64,000 nt of DNA from Patulibacter minatonensis DSM 18081 (GTDB lineage Bacteria; Actinomycetota; Thermoleophilia; Solirubrobacterales; Solirubrobacteraceae). Shown piece by piece: positions 26,650 through 34,868 of this stretch (position 1 is the stretch's first letter; every line of letters begins with the position of its first letter). The notes beneath the pieces were generated by a model. That model saw only the letters and a list, made by a program, of their open reading frames with translations, was not told the DNA's origin and did not search any database. The translations under genes were made by a program, and so were the position numbers. Where the stretch lies: NCBI RefSeq assembly GCF_000519325.1, contig NZ_KI912613.1, forward strand, positions 4,720,469 to 4,784,468. The letters run 5' to 3'.

Positions 26650-27990
26650 CTACAGCTGCCGGAAGGCCGCGCCCCACAGCTCGCTGAACGTCGGGAACTG
26701 CGGGACGAAGTCCCGGAGGACCCCCAGCGGGATCTCGGCCTTGATCGCCAGGGCGGGCGTGTGGATCCACTCGCCCGCCTCCGGCCCGACGGCCCAGGCG
26801 CCGACCACGACGTCGCGGTCGGCGTCGAGCACCACGCCGACGCCGCCCTTCAGCCCGCGGCCGTACGTCTCGGTGCGGTCGGTGCCGGAGAGGTCGAGCG
26901 TCGCCGTACGGACGGTGAGCCCTCGTTCGCGCGCGGCGTCGGCGGTGAGCCCGACGGCGGCGATCTCGGGCTCGAGGAAGACGACGCGCGGGATCGCCCG
27001 GTAGTCGGCGACGGCGTCGCCGCCCGTGAGCGCGTCGACCACGACCCGGCCCTGGTACCCGGCGACGTGCGTGAACGGCGCCTCGCCGGTGATGTCGCCG
27101 ACCGCCCAGATCCCGTCGGCCGCCCGGCAGCGCTCGTCGACCCGGATCAGCCCCTTCTCCACGACGACGCCGTCGGGGGCCAGGCCGTCGATCCGCGGCG
27201 TGCGACCCGCGGCCACGACGAGCCGCTCGACGTCGAGGACGTCCCCGGCGTCGGTCGTGACCTCCGTCCGGCCGGCGTGGTGGCGGACGGCCTCGATGCT
27301 CGTCCCGAGCCGCACGTCGACCCCGTGGTCGCGGAGCGCCTGGGCGGCGTGCGCGGCGAGCTCCGGGTCCTCGCGCGTCAGCACGCGGTCGGAGCGCTGC
27401 AGCAGCACGACCTCGCAGCCGAACGAGCGCAGGTACTGGGCGACCTCGAGCCCGACCGCCCCGCCGCCGAGGACCACGGCGCTCTCGGGCACCTCGGCCA
27501 GCGACGTGACCTCGCGGTTCGTCCAGACGTGCTCGCGCTCCAGGCCCGGCAGGTCGGGGATCGCCGGGTGGGTGCCCGACGCGATCACGACGTCGGCGCA
27601 GCGCAGCTCGCGGTCGCCGACGAGGACCCGGCCGCGCTCGGGGACGGTCGCGCGGCCGCGGACGAGCGTGATCCCGTCGATGCCGCCGATCCAGTCCGCC
27701 TTGGCCCCGTCGTCGAGGCCGGAGTTCATGTAGTCGCGGTACTCGCGGACCTGCTCCCACGAGAGGGCCGGCACCTCGACGCCGGCGACGCTGCGCGCCT
27801 GCGCCTGCAGCTGCCCGGGGCGCAGGAGCGTCTTCGACGGGATGCAGGCCCAGAAGGGGCACTCGCCGCCGACGAGCTCGTCCTCGACGACCGCCACGCG
27901 CTTCCCGGCCTCCGCGAGCGCCGGGGCGACGCCGCGGCCACCCGGACCCGTACCGATGACGACGACGTCGAACTCGTGCTCGGTGCTCAT
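26650..27990 (-). CDS. FAD pyridine-nucleotide disulfide oxidoreductase (dihydrolipoamide dehydrogenase-like)
   Basis: 446-residue flavoprotein. FAD binding is seen in VVVIGTGPGGRGVAPALAEAG; the redox disulfide ECPFWACIPSKTLL keeps the C-x4-C spacing. NAD(P)-binding GGGAVGLEVAQYLRSFG and IWAVGDITGEAPFTHVAGYQG (FAD site) follow. Unlike standard members, the C-terminal dimer-interface motif that supplies the catalytic His to the disulfide (usually HPT..E) reads FPTFSE. The electron partner is therefore uncertain. Start at 27990 is supported by TACCGT 6 nt upstream. An NMO-type flavoprotein gene is divergent to it. Confidence 0.88.
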   Translation of the reverse strand: MSTEHEFDVVVIGTGPGGRGVAPALAEAGKRVAVVEDELVGGECPFWACIPSKTLLRPGQLQAQARSVAGVEVPALSWEQVREYRDYMNSGLDDGAKADWIGGIDGITLVRGRATVPERGRVLVGDRELRCADVVIASGTHPAIPDLPGLEREHVWTNREVTSLAEVPESAVVLGGGAVGLEVAQYLRSFGCEVVLLQRSDRVLTREDPELAAHAAQALRDHGVDVRLGTSIEAVRHHAGRTEVTTDAGDVLDVERLVVAAGRTPRIDGLAPDGVVVEKGLIRVDERCRAADGIWAVGDITGEAPFTHVAGYQGRVVVDALTGGDAVADYRAIPRVVFLEPEIAAVGLTADAARERGLTVRTATLDLSGTDRTETYGRGLKGGVGVVLDADRDVVVGAWAVGPEAGEWIHTPALAIKAEIPLGVLRDFVPQFPTFSELWGAAFRQL

Positions 27991-27996
27991 GCGGGC

Positions 27997-28002
27997 ACGG
28001 TA
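27997..28002 (-). promoter_or_regulatory. -10 hexamer of flavoprotein reductase gene (leaderless)
   Basis: TACCGT, 6 nt before the ATG at 27990. Confidence 0.45.
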
Positions 28003-28042
28003 CCCGGCGGGTCCGGGCGGTCCACGGGGACGGGGCTCCGCC

Positions 28043-28075
28043 GCGCGTGCGCTCTCGTCCCGCTCGACGGATCGG
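28043..28075 (+). repeat. Degenerate single copy of the 62-bp repeat family
   Basis: GCGCGTGCGCTCTCGTCCCG at 28043 resembles the core of the repeats at 24865 and 25470. Divergent, hence low confidence. Confidence 0.35.
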
Positions 28076-28220
28076 GGCGGCCGCGGCGCAGCGACGGAGC
28101 GCCGCAGACGCACGGCCTCGGATCGGGGCGCCGCAGATCCCGCTCGGCACCTTCTCCCCGTCCTGCGACGCGAACGTGCTTCCGGCCGGACCCGTGGTGC
28201 GGATGCGCTTGGCTGTGGTG

Positions 28221-29276
28221 ATGCCCCGCCCGCTCCCCTTCGCCCCCGGTCGTGCCCCGCGCCTACCGATCTGGGCCGCCCCGATGGCCGGCGGTCCCTC
28301 GAGCACCGCGCTGATCGCCGCGGTCGGGGCCGCGGGCGGTCTGGGCCTGGTCCCGGCCGGCTACCTGACGGCTGAGGCGTTCGCCGACCGGATCGACCAG
28401 GTGGAGGCCGCGACCGACGCGCCGTGGGGCGCGAACCTCTTCCTGCCCGGACCGCCCGCCGCCGACGATGCGGCGGTGGCTGCGCACGCCGACGCGCTGC
28501 GCCCGCTCGCCGAGGCCCGCGGCGTCGCGCTCGGCGATCCGCGATGGGAGGACGACGCGGTCGACGCGAAGGTCGACGTCCTCCTGGAGCGTCGCCCCGC
28601 GGCGATCACGTTCACGTTCGGCTGCCCGCCCGCCGAGCTCGTCGGGCGCCTGCGCGAGGCGACCGGCGCGGTGCTCGTCGCGACGGTGACGACGCCCGCG
28701 GAGGCCGTCGAGGCGACCACGGCGGGGGTCGACGCGCTCGCGCTGCAGGGTGCCGAGGCCGGAGGCCACCGCGGCGTCTTCGTCGACGACCGCGCGTTCC
28801 CGGGCGGCGGCGAGCTCGTCCCGCTCGACGAGCTCTTGGCCCGCACGCGGACGGAGACGCCGCTCCCGCTGCTCGCCGCCGGCGGCCTGATGACCGGCGC
28901 GGACGTCCGGCGGGTCCTCGACGCCGGCGCGTCGGGCGTGCAGCTCGGCACCGCGCTGCTCTGCACCCCCGAGGCGGGGACGTCGGCGACCCACCGGCGC
29001 GCGCTCCTCGACCGCCGGTACGACGGGACGACCGTGACCCGCGGCTTCACGGGACGTCCGGCCCGCGGTCTCGCGAACCCCCTCGCGCTGGCGTTCCCGG
29101 ACGCTCCGTCGGCGTACCCGGAGGTCCACCACCTGACCCGGCCGCTCCGGGCCGCGGCGGCCGAGCAGGGCGATCCCGACGCCGTCCACCTCTGGGCCGG
29201 CGACGGCTGGCGGGGCGTCACCGAGGAGCCCGTCGGGACGCTGCTCGCGCGGATCGCGCGGGACGCGGGGCTCTGA
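28221..29276 (+). CDS. Nitronate monooxygenase / enoyl-reductase-type FMN protein
   Basis: 351-residue FMN enzyme of the NMO/2-nitropropane dioxygenase fold. PIWAAPMAGGPSSTALIAAV is the usual N-terminal stretch; GAEAGGHRG contains the family His; LAAGGLMTGADVRRVLDAG and GVQLGTALL are the phosphate-binding loops. ATG at 28221 is preferred, with an alternative 18 bases upstream. Substrate may be alkyl nitronates or another reduced carbon; sequence alone cannot tell. It is divergent to the disulfide reductase. Confidence 0.87.
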   Translation: MPRPLPFAPGRAPRLPIWAAPMAGGPSSTALIAAVGAAGGLGLVPAGYLTAEAFADRIDQVEAATDAPWGANLFLPGPPAADDAAVAAHADALRPLAEARGVALGDPRWEDDAVDAKVDVLLERRPAAITFTFGCPPAELVGRLREATGAVLVATVTTPAEAVEATTAGVDALALQGAEAGGHRGVFVDDRAFPGGGELVPLDELLARTRTETPLPLLAAGGLMTGADVRRVLDAGASGVQLGTALLCTPEAGTSATHRRALLDRRYDGTTVTRGFTGRPARGLANPLALAFPDAPSAYPEVHHLTRPLRAAAAEQGDPDAVHLWAGDGWRGVTEEPVGTLLARIARDAGL

Positions 29277-29334
29277 GCGCTCGACCGGGGGCAGGCGGCC
29301 GGCGCCACGGGTCTCTGCGTCCCCCGGAGGGCCG

Positions 29335-29907
29335 CTACTCCGGCAGCGGCCGCACCACCCGCGCGGGGTTGCCGACCGCGATCACGTCCGCGGGGAGATC
29401 CTTCGTCACGACCGATCCGGCGCCGACGACGGTGTTCTCGCCGATCGTGACCCCGGGGCAGACGATCACGCCGCCGCCGAGCCAGACGTTGTCGCCGATC
29501 GTGATCGGCGCGGCGGACTCCCACTTGTCACGCCGCGGACCGGCCTCCAGCGGGTGCGTGGCGGTCAGCAGCTGCACGTTGGGGGCGATCTGGACGTCGT
29601 CGCCGATCGTGACGCGGGCGACGTCGAGGCAGACCAGACCGAAGTTGGCGAACGTCCGCGCGCCGACGGTCGTCCGGTACCCGTAGTCGCAGTGGAACGG
29701 CGAGCGGATCTCGCTGCCCTCGCCGAACGCGCCGAGCAGCCGGCGGAGGATCGCCGTGCGGGCCTCGCGGTCGGTCGGGTCCGTCTCGTTCAGCTCGCGC
29801 GCGAGGCGCAGCGCCACGTGCGACTCCTCGCGGATCTCCGGATCGTCGGCGAGGTAGAGGTCGCCGGCGTGCATCCGCTCGCGCATCGACCGGGCGTCGT
29901 CCGTCAT
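29335..29907 (-). CDS. Sugar O-acetyltransferase (maltose/galactoside acetyltransferase type)
   Basis: 190-residue left-handed beta-helix acetyltransferase of the Maa/LacA group. SMRERMHAGDLYLADDPEI is the characteristic N-terminus, then PFHCDYGYRTTVGARTFANF and the catalytic His region LLTATHPLEAG. Hexapeptide repeats end IGENTVVGAGSVVTKDLPAD. Transfers acetyl from acetyl-CoA to a sugar. Start is 6 nt after TACGCT. Stand-alone gene. Confidence 0.92.
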   Translation of the reverse strand: MTDDARSMRERMHAGDLYLADDPEIREESHVALRLARELNETDPTDREARTAILRRLLGAFGEGSEIRSPFHCDYGYRTTVGARTFANFGLVCLDVARVTIGDDVQIAPNVQLLTATHPLEAGPRRDKWESAAPITIGDNVWLGGGVIVCPGVTIGENTVVGAGSVVTKDLPADVIAVGNPARVVRPLPE

Positions 29908-29913
29908 CGGACC

Positions 29914-29919
29914 AGCGTA
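29914..29919 (-). promoter_or_regulatory. -10 hexamer of sugar acetyltransferase gene (leaderless)
   Basis: TACGCT, 6 nt before the ATG at 29907. Confidence 0.45.
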
Positions 29920-29925
29920 CGAGCC

Positions 29926-31698
29926 TCAGGCCGCCTCGCGCTCCGGCGCCCGCAGGCGGTGCAGCTTGATCGCCAGCTCGAGCGACACGAGGTCCTCCTC
30001 CGCGATCGTCAGGTCCGTGAGGTGCTCGATCCGCTCGAGGCGCTGGCGGAGCGTGTTCGCGTGGATGTAGAGCGCGCGGGCGGTCGGGACGACGCTGCGG
30101 TCGGCGAGGTAGCGCTCCAGGGTGCGGACGAGCTCGCTGCCGCGGCGGGCGTCGTACCGCCACAGCGCGTCGACCGCCGCGGCGTGCCGGGCGTCCGGCT
30201 GCACCTCGCCCCCGACCCCGACGAGGTACCGGTAGGCGCCCAGGGCGTCCCAGGCGCGGAGGCCGCCCTCGGGCGCCAGCGCGCGGGCGATGCGGGCCGC
30301 CGCCGCGGCCTCGACGAGGCTCGCGCGGTCGGCCGCCAGCTGCGCCTGCACGCTCGACCGCCCGCCCACCGCCTGCTCCTCGCGGGCGATCGCGTCGAGC
30401 AGCTCGTCGAGGTCCCGGAGCGCCGAGGCCCGGCCGTCCCCCGACGCGACGGGCACGAGGACGCGCAGGCGCTCCGGGCTCGGGTCGCAGAGGGCGCCGG
30501 GGACCGCGTGCCGCAGCCGGGTCTCGACCCGTTCCGCCGACGCCCACGACCGCCCGGGCCGCAGCGGCTCGAAGATCGCGACGACGTGCGGGCCGTCCGG
30601 GTCGATCCGCGCGCCGCGGGCCCGTGCGGCGACCTGTCCACCACGGCCGGCGGCGATCGCGTCGAACAGGTCGCGGACGAGGTTCTCCTCGGTCAGCCGC
30701 TCGATCAGCTCGACGGTGCGCAGGGCGACGGCCGCCTGCGCCGCGACGGTCTCCAGCATCCCGCGCTCGTGCGGCTGGAACGGGGCCTCGCGCTCGACGG
30801 AGAGGACGCCCTCCCCCGCGTCGCCGGCGGCCACGCGGACCGCCAGGGCGCCGCGCTCGGGCGCGTCGACGGGCGGGTCCTGCGGCCGGACCACGCTGCC
30901 GGTCGCGCTCGCCGACGCGACCACGCGTGACGCCCCGTCGCCCAGGTCGACGAGGTGCAGCCGGCAGCGGTCGGCGGCGAGCAGCTCGAGCGTGCCGTCG
31001 CACGTGGCGGTCAGGAGGTCCCCGCGACGGGACACGGTGGCCAGCCGCTGCACGAGGAGCGCGAGGCGGTCGAGCGCCCGGACGCGCTCCTGCTCGCGCT
31101 CGAACAGCCGGGCGTTCTCGATCGTGCCGGCGACGAGCGACGCGACGTGCGAGAGGAAGTCGAGGACCTCCTGCCCGAACTCGCGCGGCGCCTCGGTGTG
31201 CAGGACGATCACGCCGATGACGACGCCGTCCCGGCCCCGGAGCGGGACGGCGACCATCGACTGGAAGCGCTCCTCCTGGAGCTCCGGCACGAGCTTCATC
31301 CGCGGATCCGACAACGCGTCCTCGCGGATGAACGCCGGGCGGTCGTGGCGGACGACCCAGCCGCAGAGGCCCTCGTCGACGCCGAACGACACGCGGCCGA
31401 CCGCGTCGGCGAAGACCTTCGACGCCGCGCGCATCGTCAGGCGGTCGTGGTCGCGGAGGTAGACGAAGCACGCGTGGCAGGCGGTGGCGTCGCTCAGGAG
31501 CTCCACGACCGCCGGCAGGACGCCGTCGACGTCGGGGCCCTGGGCGACGGCACCGATGACGCGGTAGAGCCAGTCGCGGCCCAGGGTGCCGTCGACCAGC
31601 GCGGCGTCGTCCCCCGACGCGGGGAGGACCTGTGGGCCGCCCCGGCCGCGTGGTCCGGGGTCGGTGCCTGCTCGGCTCGCGTGGACGTGTCCCGACAC
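29926..31698 (-). CDS. GAF-domain PucR-type transcriptional regulator
   Basis: About 590 residues. A first GAF domain (residues ~45-190, with DGVLPAVVELLSDATACHAC and FVYLRDHDRLTMRAASKV), a second GAF-like domain (~210-340), a central low-similarity segment and a C-terminal PucR-type helix-turn-helix (TARALYIHANTLRQRLERI...TDLTIAEEDLVSLELAIKL) typical of CdaR/PucR. It probably senses a small aromatic or purine-like ligand; target is unknown. The GTG at 31698 is favoured since TAGGGT at 31705-31710 is 6 nt upstream; another GTG is one codon before it. Confidence 0.86.
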   Translation of the reverse strand: MSGHVHASRAGTDPGPRGRGGPQVLPASGDDAALVDGTLGRDWLYRVIGAVAQGPDVDGVLPAVVELLSDATACHACFVYLRDHDRLTMRAASKVFADAVGRVSFGVDEGLCGWVVRHDRPAFIREDALSDPRMKLVPELQEERFQSMVAVPLRGRDGVVIGVIVLHTEAPREFGQEVLDFLSHVASLVAGTIENARLFEREQERVRALDRLALLVQRLATVSRRGDLLTATCDGTLELLAADRCRLHLVDLGDGASRVVASASATGSVVRPQDPPVDAPERGALAVRVAAGDAGEGVLSVEREAPFQPHERGMLETVAAQAAVALRTVELIERLTEENLVRDLFDAIAAGRGGQVAARARGARIDPDGPHVVAIFEPLRPGRSWASAERVETRLRHAVPGALCDPSPERLRVLVPVASGDGRASALRDLDELLDAIAREEQAVGGRSSVQAQLAADRASLVEAAAAARIARALAPEGGLRAWDALGAYRYLVGVGGEVQPDARHAAAVDALWRYDARRGSELVRTLERYLADRSVVPTARALYIHANTLRQRLERIEHLTDLTIAEEDLVSLELAIKLHRLRAPEREAA

Positions 31699-31704
31699 CA
31701 CTCG

Positions 31705-31710
31705 ACCCTA
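31705..31710 (-). promoter_or_regulatory. -10 hexamer of PucR gene (leaderless)
   Basis: TAGGGT, 6 nt before the GTG at 31698. Confidence 0.4.
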
Positions 31711-31807
31711 GGCCCGGGTGGATGGACCGCACATGCGCCAACGGGACAAGGTGCGGGCTCCGCACGTGGTCGCGCGGGCGAACGGGGGGCCGGGGTGTGG
31801 GGTTCCG

Positions 31808-32521
31808 TCAGAACCAGCGGTCGGTGCGCCACGTCCTCTCGGCGAGCCGCTGCCTGACCTTCGCGACGTACTCCTCGTCGCCGAGGTGCCAGCGGCCGGA
31901 CGCCCAGACCCCGACGGAGCCCCAGAGGTCGCCGGCGCGGTAGGGCCGCCCGCGCTCGACCTGGTTCAGCCACGGCTGCTTGCCGCCGTAGTACGCGCGG
32001 AGGATCGCCCCGTAGTAGTCGACGTTGAACGCGGTGTCCTGCGACGTCAGCGGCTCGCAGCAGTGGTACGGACGCCGGATCTGCATCAGCCCGAACGAGT
32101 CGCCGGAGTCGCCGACCGTCGACATGTGCCACCACGACTCGACGGTCGCCACGGCGCGCAGGAGGTCCGGCGACACGCGCCACTTGTAGGCGCCCCACTG
32201 GAGGATCTCGTCGGTCGTCCCGGTGAAGTGCCCCGTCACCCAGCGCTTGTTGGGCATGTCGGAGCGGCTGCGGAAGTCGCGGAGCTGCGCCGCCGTGGGC
32301 ATCGTGTGGTTCGCGGCGTGGTTGTCGGCGCGCGGCTCGAACGACGAGCGCTGCACCATGCGGGCCGCGGCGCGGTCGGTGCGCGGCTCCGCGTGCGGGC
32401 CGCCGGAGATCAGCGCGGCGCCGGCGGGCGACGGCAGCGCGAGGACGACGGCGGCCGCGAGGGCGGGGAGGAGACGGCGCACGGGACGTGCATCGGCGGG
32501 CACGGAGGAGCACTTGAGCAC
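31808..32521 (-). CDS. Secreted SLT-type lytic transglycosylase
   Basis: About 237-residue exported murein lyase. The signal peptide (RRLLPALAAAVVLALPSPAG) precedes a ~60-residue linker. The SLT domain follows, with catalytic Glu in VATVESWWHMSTVGDSG, then SFGLMQIRRPYHCCEPL (two adjacent Cys) and YYGAILRAYYGGKQPW. The GTG at 32521 has GGGAG 5 nt upstream and is chosen over GTGs at 32503 and 32482, all in frame. It would trim peptidoglycan. A short membrane-protein gene is upstream on the same strand. Confidence 0.82.
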   Translation of the reverse strand: MLKCSSVPADARPVRRLLPALAAAVVLALPSPAGAALISGGPHAEPRTDRAAARMVQRSSFEPRADNHAANHTMPTAAQLRDFRSRSDMPNKRWVTGHFTGTTDEILQWGAYKWRVSPDLLRAVATVESWWHMSTVGDSGDSFGLMQIRRPYHCCEPLTSQDTAFNVDYYGAILRAYYGGKQPWLNQVERGRPYRAGDLWGSVGVWASGRWHLGDEEYVAKVRQRLAERTWRTDRWF

Positions 32522-32610
32522 CGACGCTCCCGCGCGACGGACGTCCGGGCCGGCCGGCGCTCGGGGCGGCCGAGGGACCGGCGGCCACCGGCCGCCCGGC
32601 GACCGGGCGT

Positions 32611-32859
32611 TCAGGCGCCCGGGTCCTCGTCGGTCGCCCTCCGCGGCCGCGGGCGGACGGCCCGGCGGCGGTTCGCCCGGCGGGCCTCGAAGAACGCCGG
32701 GAGCGACGCGTGCCCCGTCGAGTACAGCCCCAGCATGACCATCCCCGCGGCGATCGCGACGATGGCGAGGACCCCGGGGGCGCCCACGAACAGGGCGATG
32801 ATCCCGAGCACGACGAAGGCCGCGCCCCCGGCCAGCAGGTTCCGCATCTGGGGGTCCAT
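32611..32859 (-). CDS. Small two-TM membrane protein
   Basis: 82 residues: two hydrophobic helices (LLAGGAAFVVLGIIALFVG and VLAIVAIAAGMVMLGLY) joined by a short PG turn, followed by a basic C-terminal tail (RRANRRRAVRPRPRRAT). No known family recognised. The hydrophobic pattern and a TAGGTT -10 hexamer 6 nt upstream support it as real. The basic tail would lie in the cytoplasm. Confidence 0.6.
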   Translation of the reverse strand: MDPQMRNLLAGGAAFVVLGIIALFVGAPGVLAIVAIAAGMVMLGLYSTGHASLPAFFEARRANRRRAVRPRPRRATDEDPGA

Positions 32860-32865
32860 GGGAGC

Positions 32866-32871
32866 AACCTA
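32866..32871 (-). promoter_or_regulatory. -10 hexamer of small membrane-protein gene (leaderless)
   Basis: TAGGTT, 6 nt before the ATG at 32859. Confidence 0.4.
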
Positions 32872-33110
32872 CCCCGCCGGCCGGGGCCCTGCTCGATCGT
32901 CCGTCCGCCCTGCGGGTTTCCACATTCGCGGGGCGGGAGCCAGCCCCTACACTCGGCCGGTCGACGAGTTCCCCGGCGGCGACGCACCAGGCCATCGACC
33001 GATGGATCCCGCAGTGTCCCGCTCGTCCCCGTCCCGTCCCAGCACGTCCCGCACGCGACCCCGCCGGCCCTCGGCCGCGGTACCGCGGAGCGCGTGACGC
33101 CCGGCCCAGG

Positions 33111-33842
33111 ATGCACGACCAGTCCTCCTCCTCCGCACGCGACCAGATCACCGCCGCCGCGCTCCGCCTGATCGGGGACGCCGACGCCGGCGACCTCCTC
33201 CGCGCGTTGACGCCGGAGCGCATAGCGACCGCGAGCGACCGCTCGGCGTCCACCGTCCGCTACCACTTCGGCGGCGACGACACCGGCAGCGGCACGTACG
33301 CGTTCCAGCGTCGCGACCTGGCCCTCGCGATCCTCGCCGCCTCGCTGGAGACCCGACTCGCGGCCGCGGAGCGGTCCTCCGGCGCCCTCGTGCGCGCGGC
33401 GGAGGACGTCCCGTCCCGCGGCGACCTCGACGGGGTCCATGCGGCGATCGGCGAGGCGCTGCTGCCGTTCCTCCCCGGCCCCTCGGGAGCGGAGGCCGCC
33501 GCCGGCGAGCGCGTCCTCCACCTCGGGCTCTCGATCTGCGACACCGACGCGACGGCAGCCCGGATGTTGCGTGATGCCCGGGTCACGCAGTCGGGGTTCG
33601 CGGAGGCGTTCTTCGCCGCGCTCGTCGTCGCCACGGGCCGGGAGATGTCGCCGGGCCGGACGCTCGGCGAGCTCGCGGACAGCGTCGTCGCGCTGATCGA
33701 CGGGCACCTCCAGCGGCTGCGGTTCGACCCTGGTGCGTCCCCCACCGGCATCCAGGCCGCGATGACCGCGATCGTGGCGAGCTTCACGCGCCCGGTCGGC
33801 GGCGACGGGTTCGACCCGGACGCCGCGATCGTCGGCCGCTGA
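33111..33842 (+). CDS. TetR-like transcriptional regulator
   Basis: 243-residue regulator. The HTH region RIATASDRSASTVRYHFGGDD and the N-terminal RDQITAAALRLIGDADAGDLL match the TetR fold. An insertion of ~15 residues follows the HTH (TGSGTYAFQRRD) and the C-terminal helical domain is unusual, so the ligand cannot be guessed. Divergent to the small membrane-protein gene. ATG start; no clear target. Confidence 0.72.
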   Translation: MHDQSSSSARDQITAAALRLIGDADAGDLLRALTPERIATASDRSASTVRYHFGGDDTGSGTYAFQRRDLALAILAASLETRLAAAERSSGALVRAAEDVPSRGDLDGVHAAIGEALLPFLPGPSGAEAAAGERVLHLGLSICDTDATAARMLRDARVTQSGFAEAFFAALVVATGREMSPGRTLGELADSVVALIDGHLQRLRFDPGASPTGIQAAMTAIVASFTRPVGGDGFDPDAAIVGR

Positions 33843-33885
33843 CCACCGGCGGCCGCGCTCCGGACGGGTGCCGACGGCCCCGGGA

Positions 33886-33891
33886 TAGGCT
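33886..33891 (+). promoter_or_regulatory. -10 hexamer of sseA (leaderless)
   Basis: TAGGCT, 6 nt before the ATG at 33898. Confidence 0.5.
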
Positions 33892-33897
33892 CCGGCC

Positions 33898-34716
33898 ATG
33901 ATCCCCCCGTTCGTCGGTCCGGAGTGGCTCCGGGAGCACCAGGACGCCGTCGTCGCCGACGTCCGCTTCTACCTCGACGGGCGGAGCGGCCGCGACGCCC
34001 ACGCCGCCGGGCACGTCCCGGGCGCCGTGTTCGTCGACCTCCCGACGGTGCTGGCGGGGCCGGGGTCCGACGCCGGCGGCCGTCATCCGCTCCCGGAGCC
34101 CGCGGACTTCGCGGCGGGCCTGAGCGCCGTGGGGATCGCCGACGGCGTCCCGGTCGTGGCGTACGACGACGCCGGCGGCGTGATGGCCGCGCGGCTGGTC
34201 TGGATGCTGCGGGCCGTCGGGCACGACGCGACGCTGCTCGACGGCGGCCTCGCCGCCTGGGACGGGCCGCTCGAGACCGGCACGGTCGACGCGTCGCCGG
34301 CGGTCCTGACCGTCCGCGAGTGGCCCACCGAGCTGCTGGCGTCGATCGACGACGCGACCGACCGCGGCAACGTGGTCGTCGACGCCCGGCCGCCGGACCG
34401 CTACGCCGGTGGTGCCGACGCGCTCGACCCCCGCGCCGGGCACATCCCCGGCGCCCGCAACCTGCCCGCGAGGGGCAACCTCGGCGAAGGAGACCGCCTG
34501 CTGCCGGTCGACGAGCTGCGCGCCCGGTTCGCCGCCGTCGGCATCGACGAGGGCACCCCGCTGGTCTCCTCGTGCGGCTCGGGCGTGACCGCGTGCCACA
34601 ACCTGTTGGCGATCGAGCACGCCGGACTCGGCCGCGGCCGGCTCTTCCCGGGTTCGTGGTCGGCCTACAGCCGCGACGCGTCGCGGCCGGTGGCGACGGG
34701 CCCCGAGCCGGGCTGA
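33898..34716 (+). CDS. sseA: Sulfurtransferase (rhodanese / 3-mercaptopyruvate type)
   Basis: 272-residue two-domain rhodanese. The N-domain ends with GGLAAW; the C-domain has the active-site loop SSCGSGVTACH (the catalytic Cys in CGSGVT, the pattern of 3-mercaptopyruvate sulfurtransferase rather than the CRxGxx of thiosulfate rhodanese). AGHIPGARNLPARGNL and the end LFPGSWSAYSRD are conserved. Transfers sulfane sulfur to thiols. Start lies 6 nt after TAGGCT. Confidence 0.92.
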   Translation: MIPPFVGPEWLREHQDAVVADVRFYLDGRSGRDAHAAGHVPGAVFVDLPTVLAGPGSDAGGRHPLPEPADFAAGLSAVGIADGVPVVAYDDAGGVMAARLVWMLRAVGHDATLLDGGLAAWDGPLETGTVDASPAVLTVREWPTELLASIDDATDRGNVVVDARPPDRYAGGADALDPRAGHIPGARNLPARGNLGEGDRLLPVDELRARFAAVGIDEGTPLVSSCGSGVTACHNLLAIEHAGLGRGRLFPGSWSAYSRDASRPVATGPEPG

Positions 34717-34868
34717 GAAGCGCGACGGGGTCGCGCGTCCGTCCGCTGCAGCGGACGGGCGCCGCGGGTCGTCGTCGGAGCGTCGGCCGTGTCGAGCCGA
34801 CGGTGCCCGACCTGTGCCCGGACGGCCGGGAGCCGGTCGAGGAGCGATCCCGGCAAGATGGACGGCCG

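Noticed and set aside
29335-29907. Chloramphenicol or streptogramin acetyltransferase (resistance gene)
   Set aside because: Motifs at the N-terminus and TATHP region match the maltose/galactoside acetyltransferase group.
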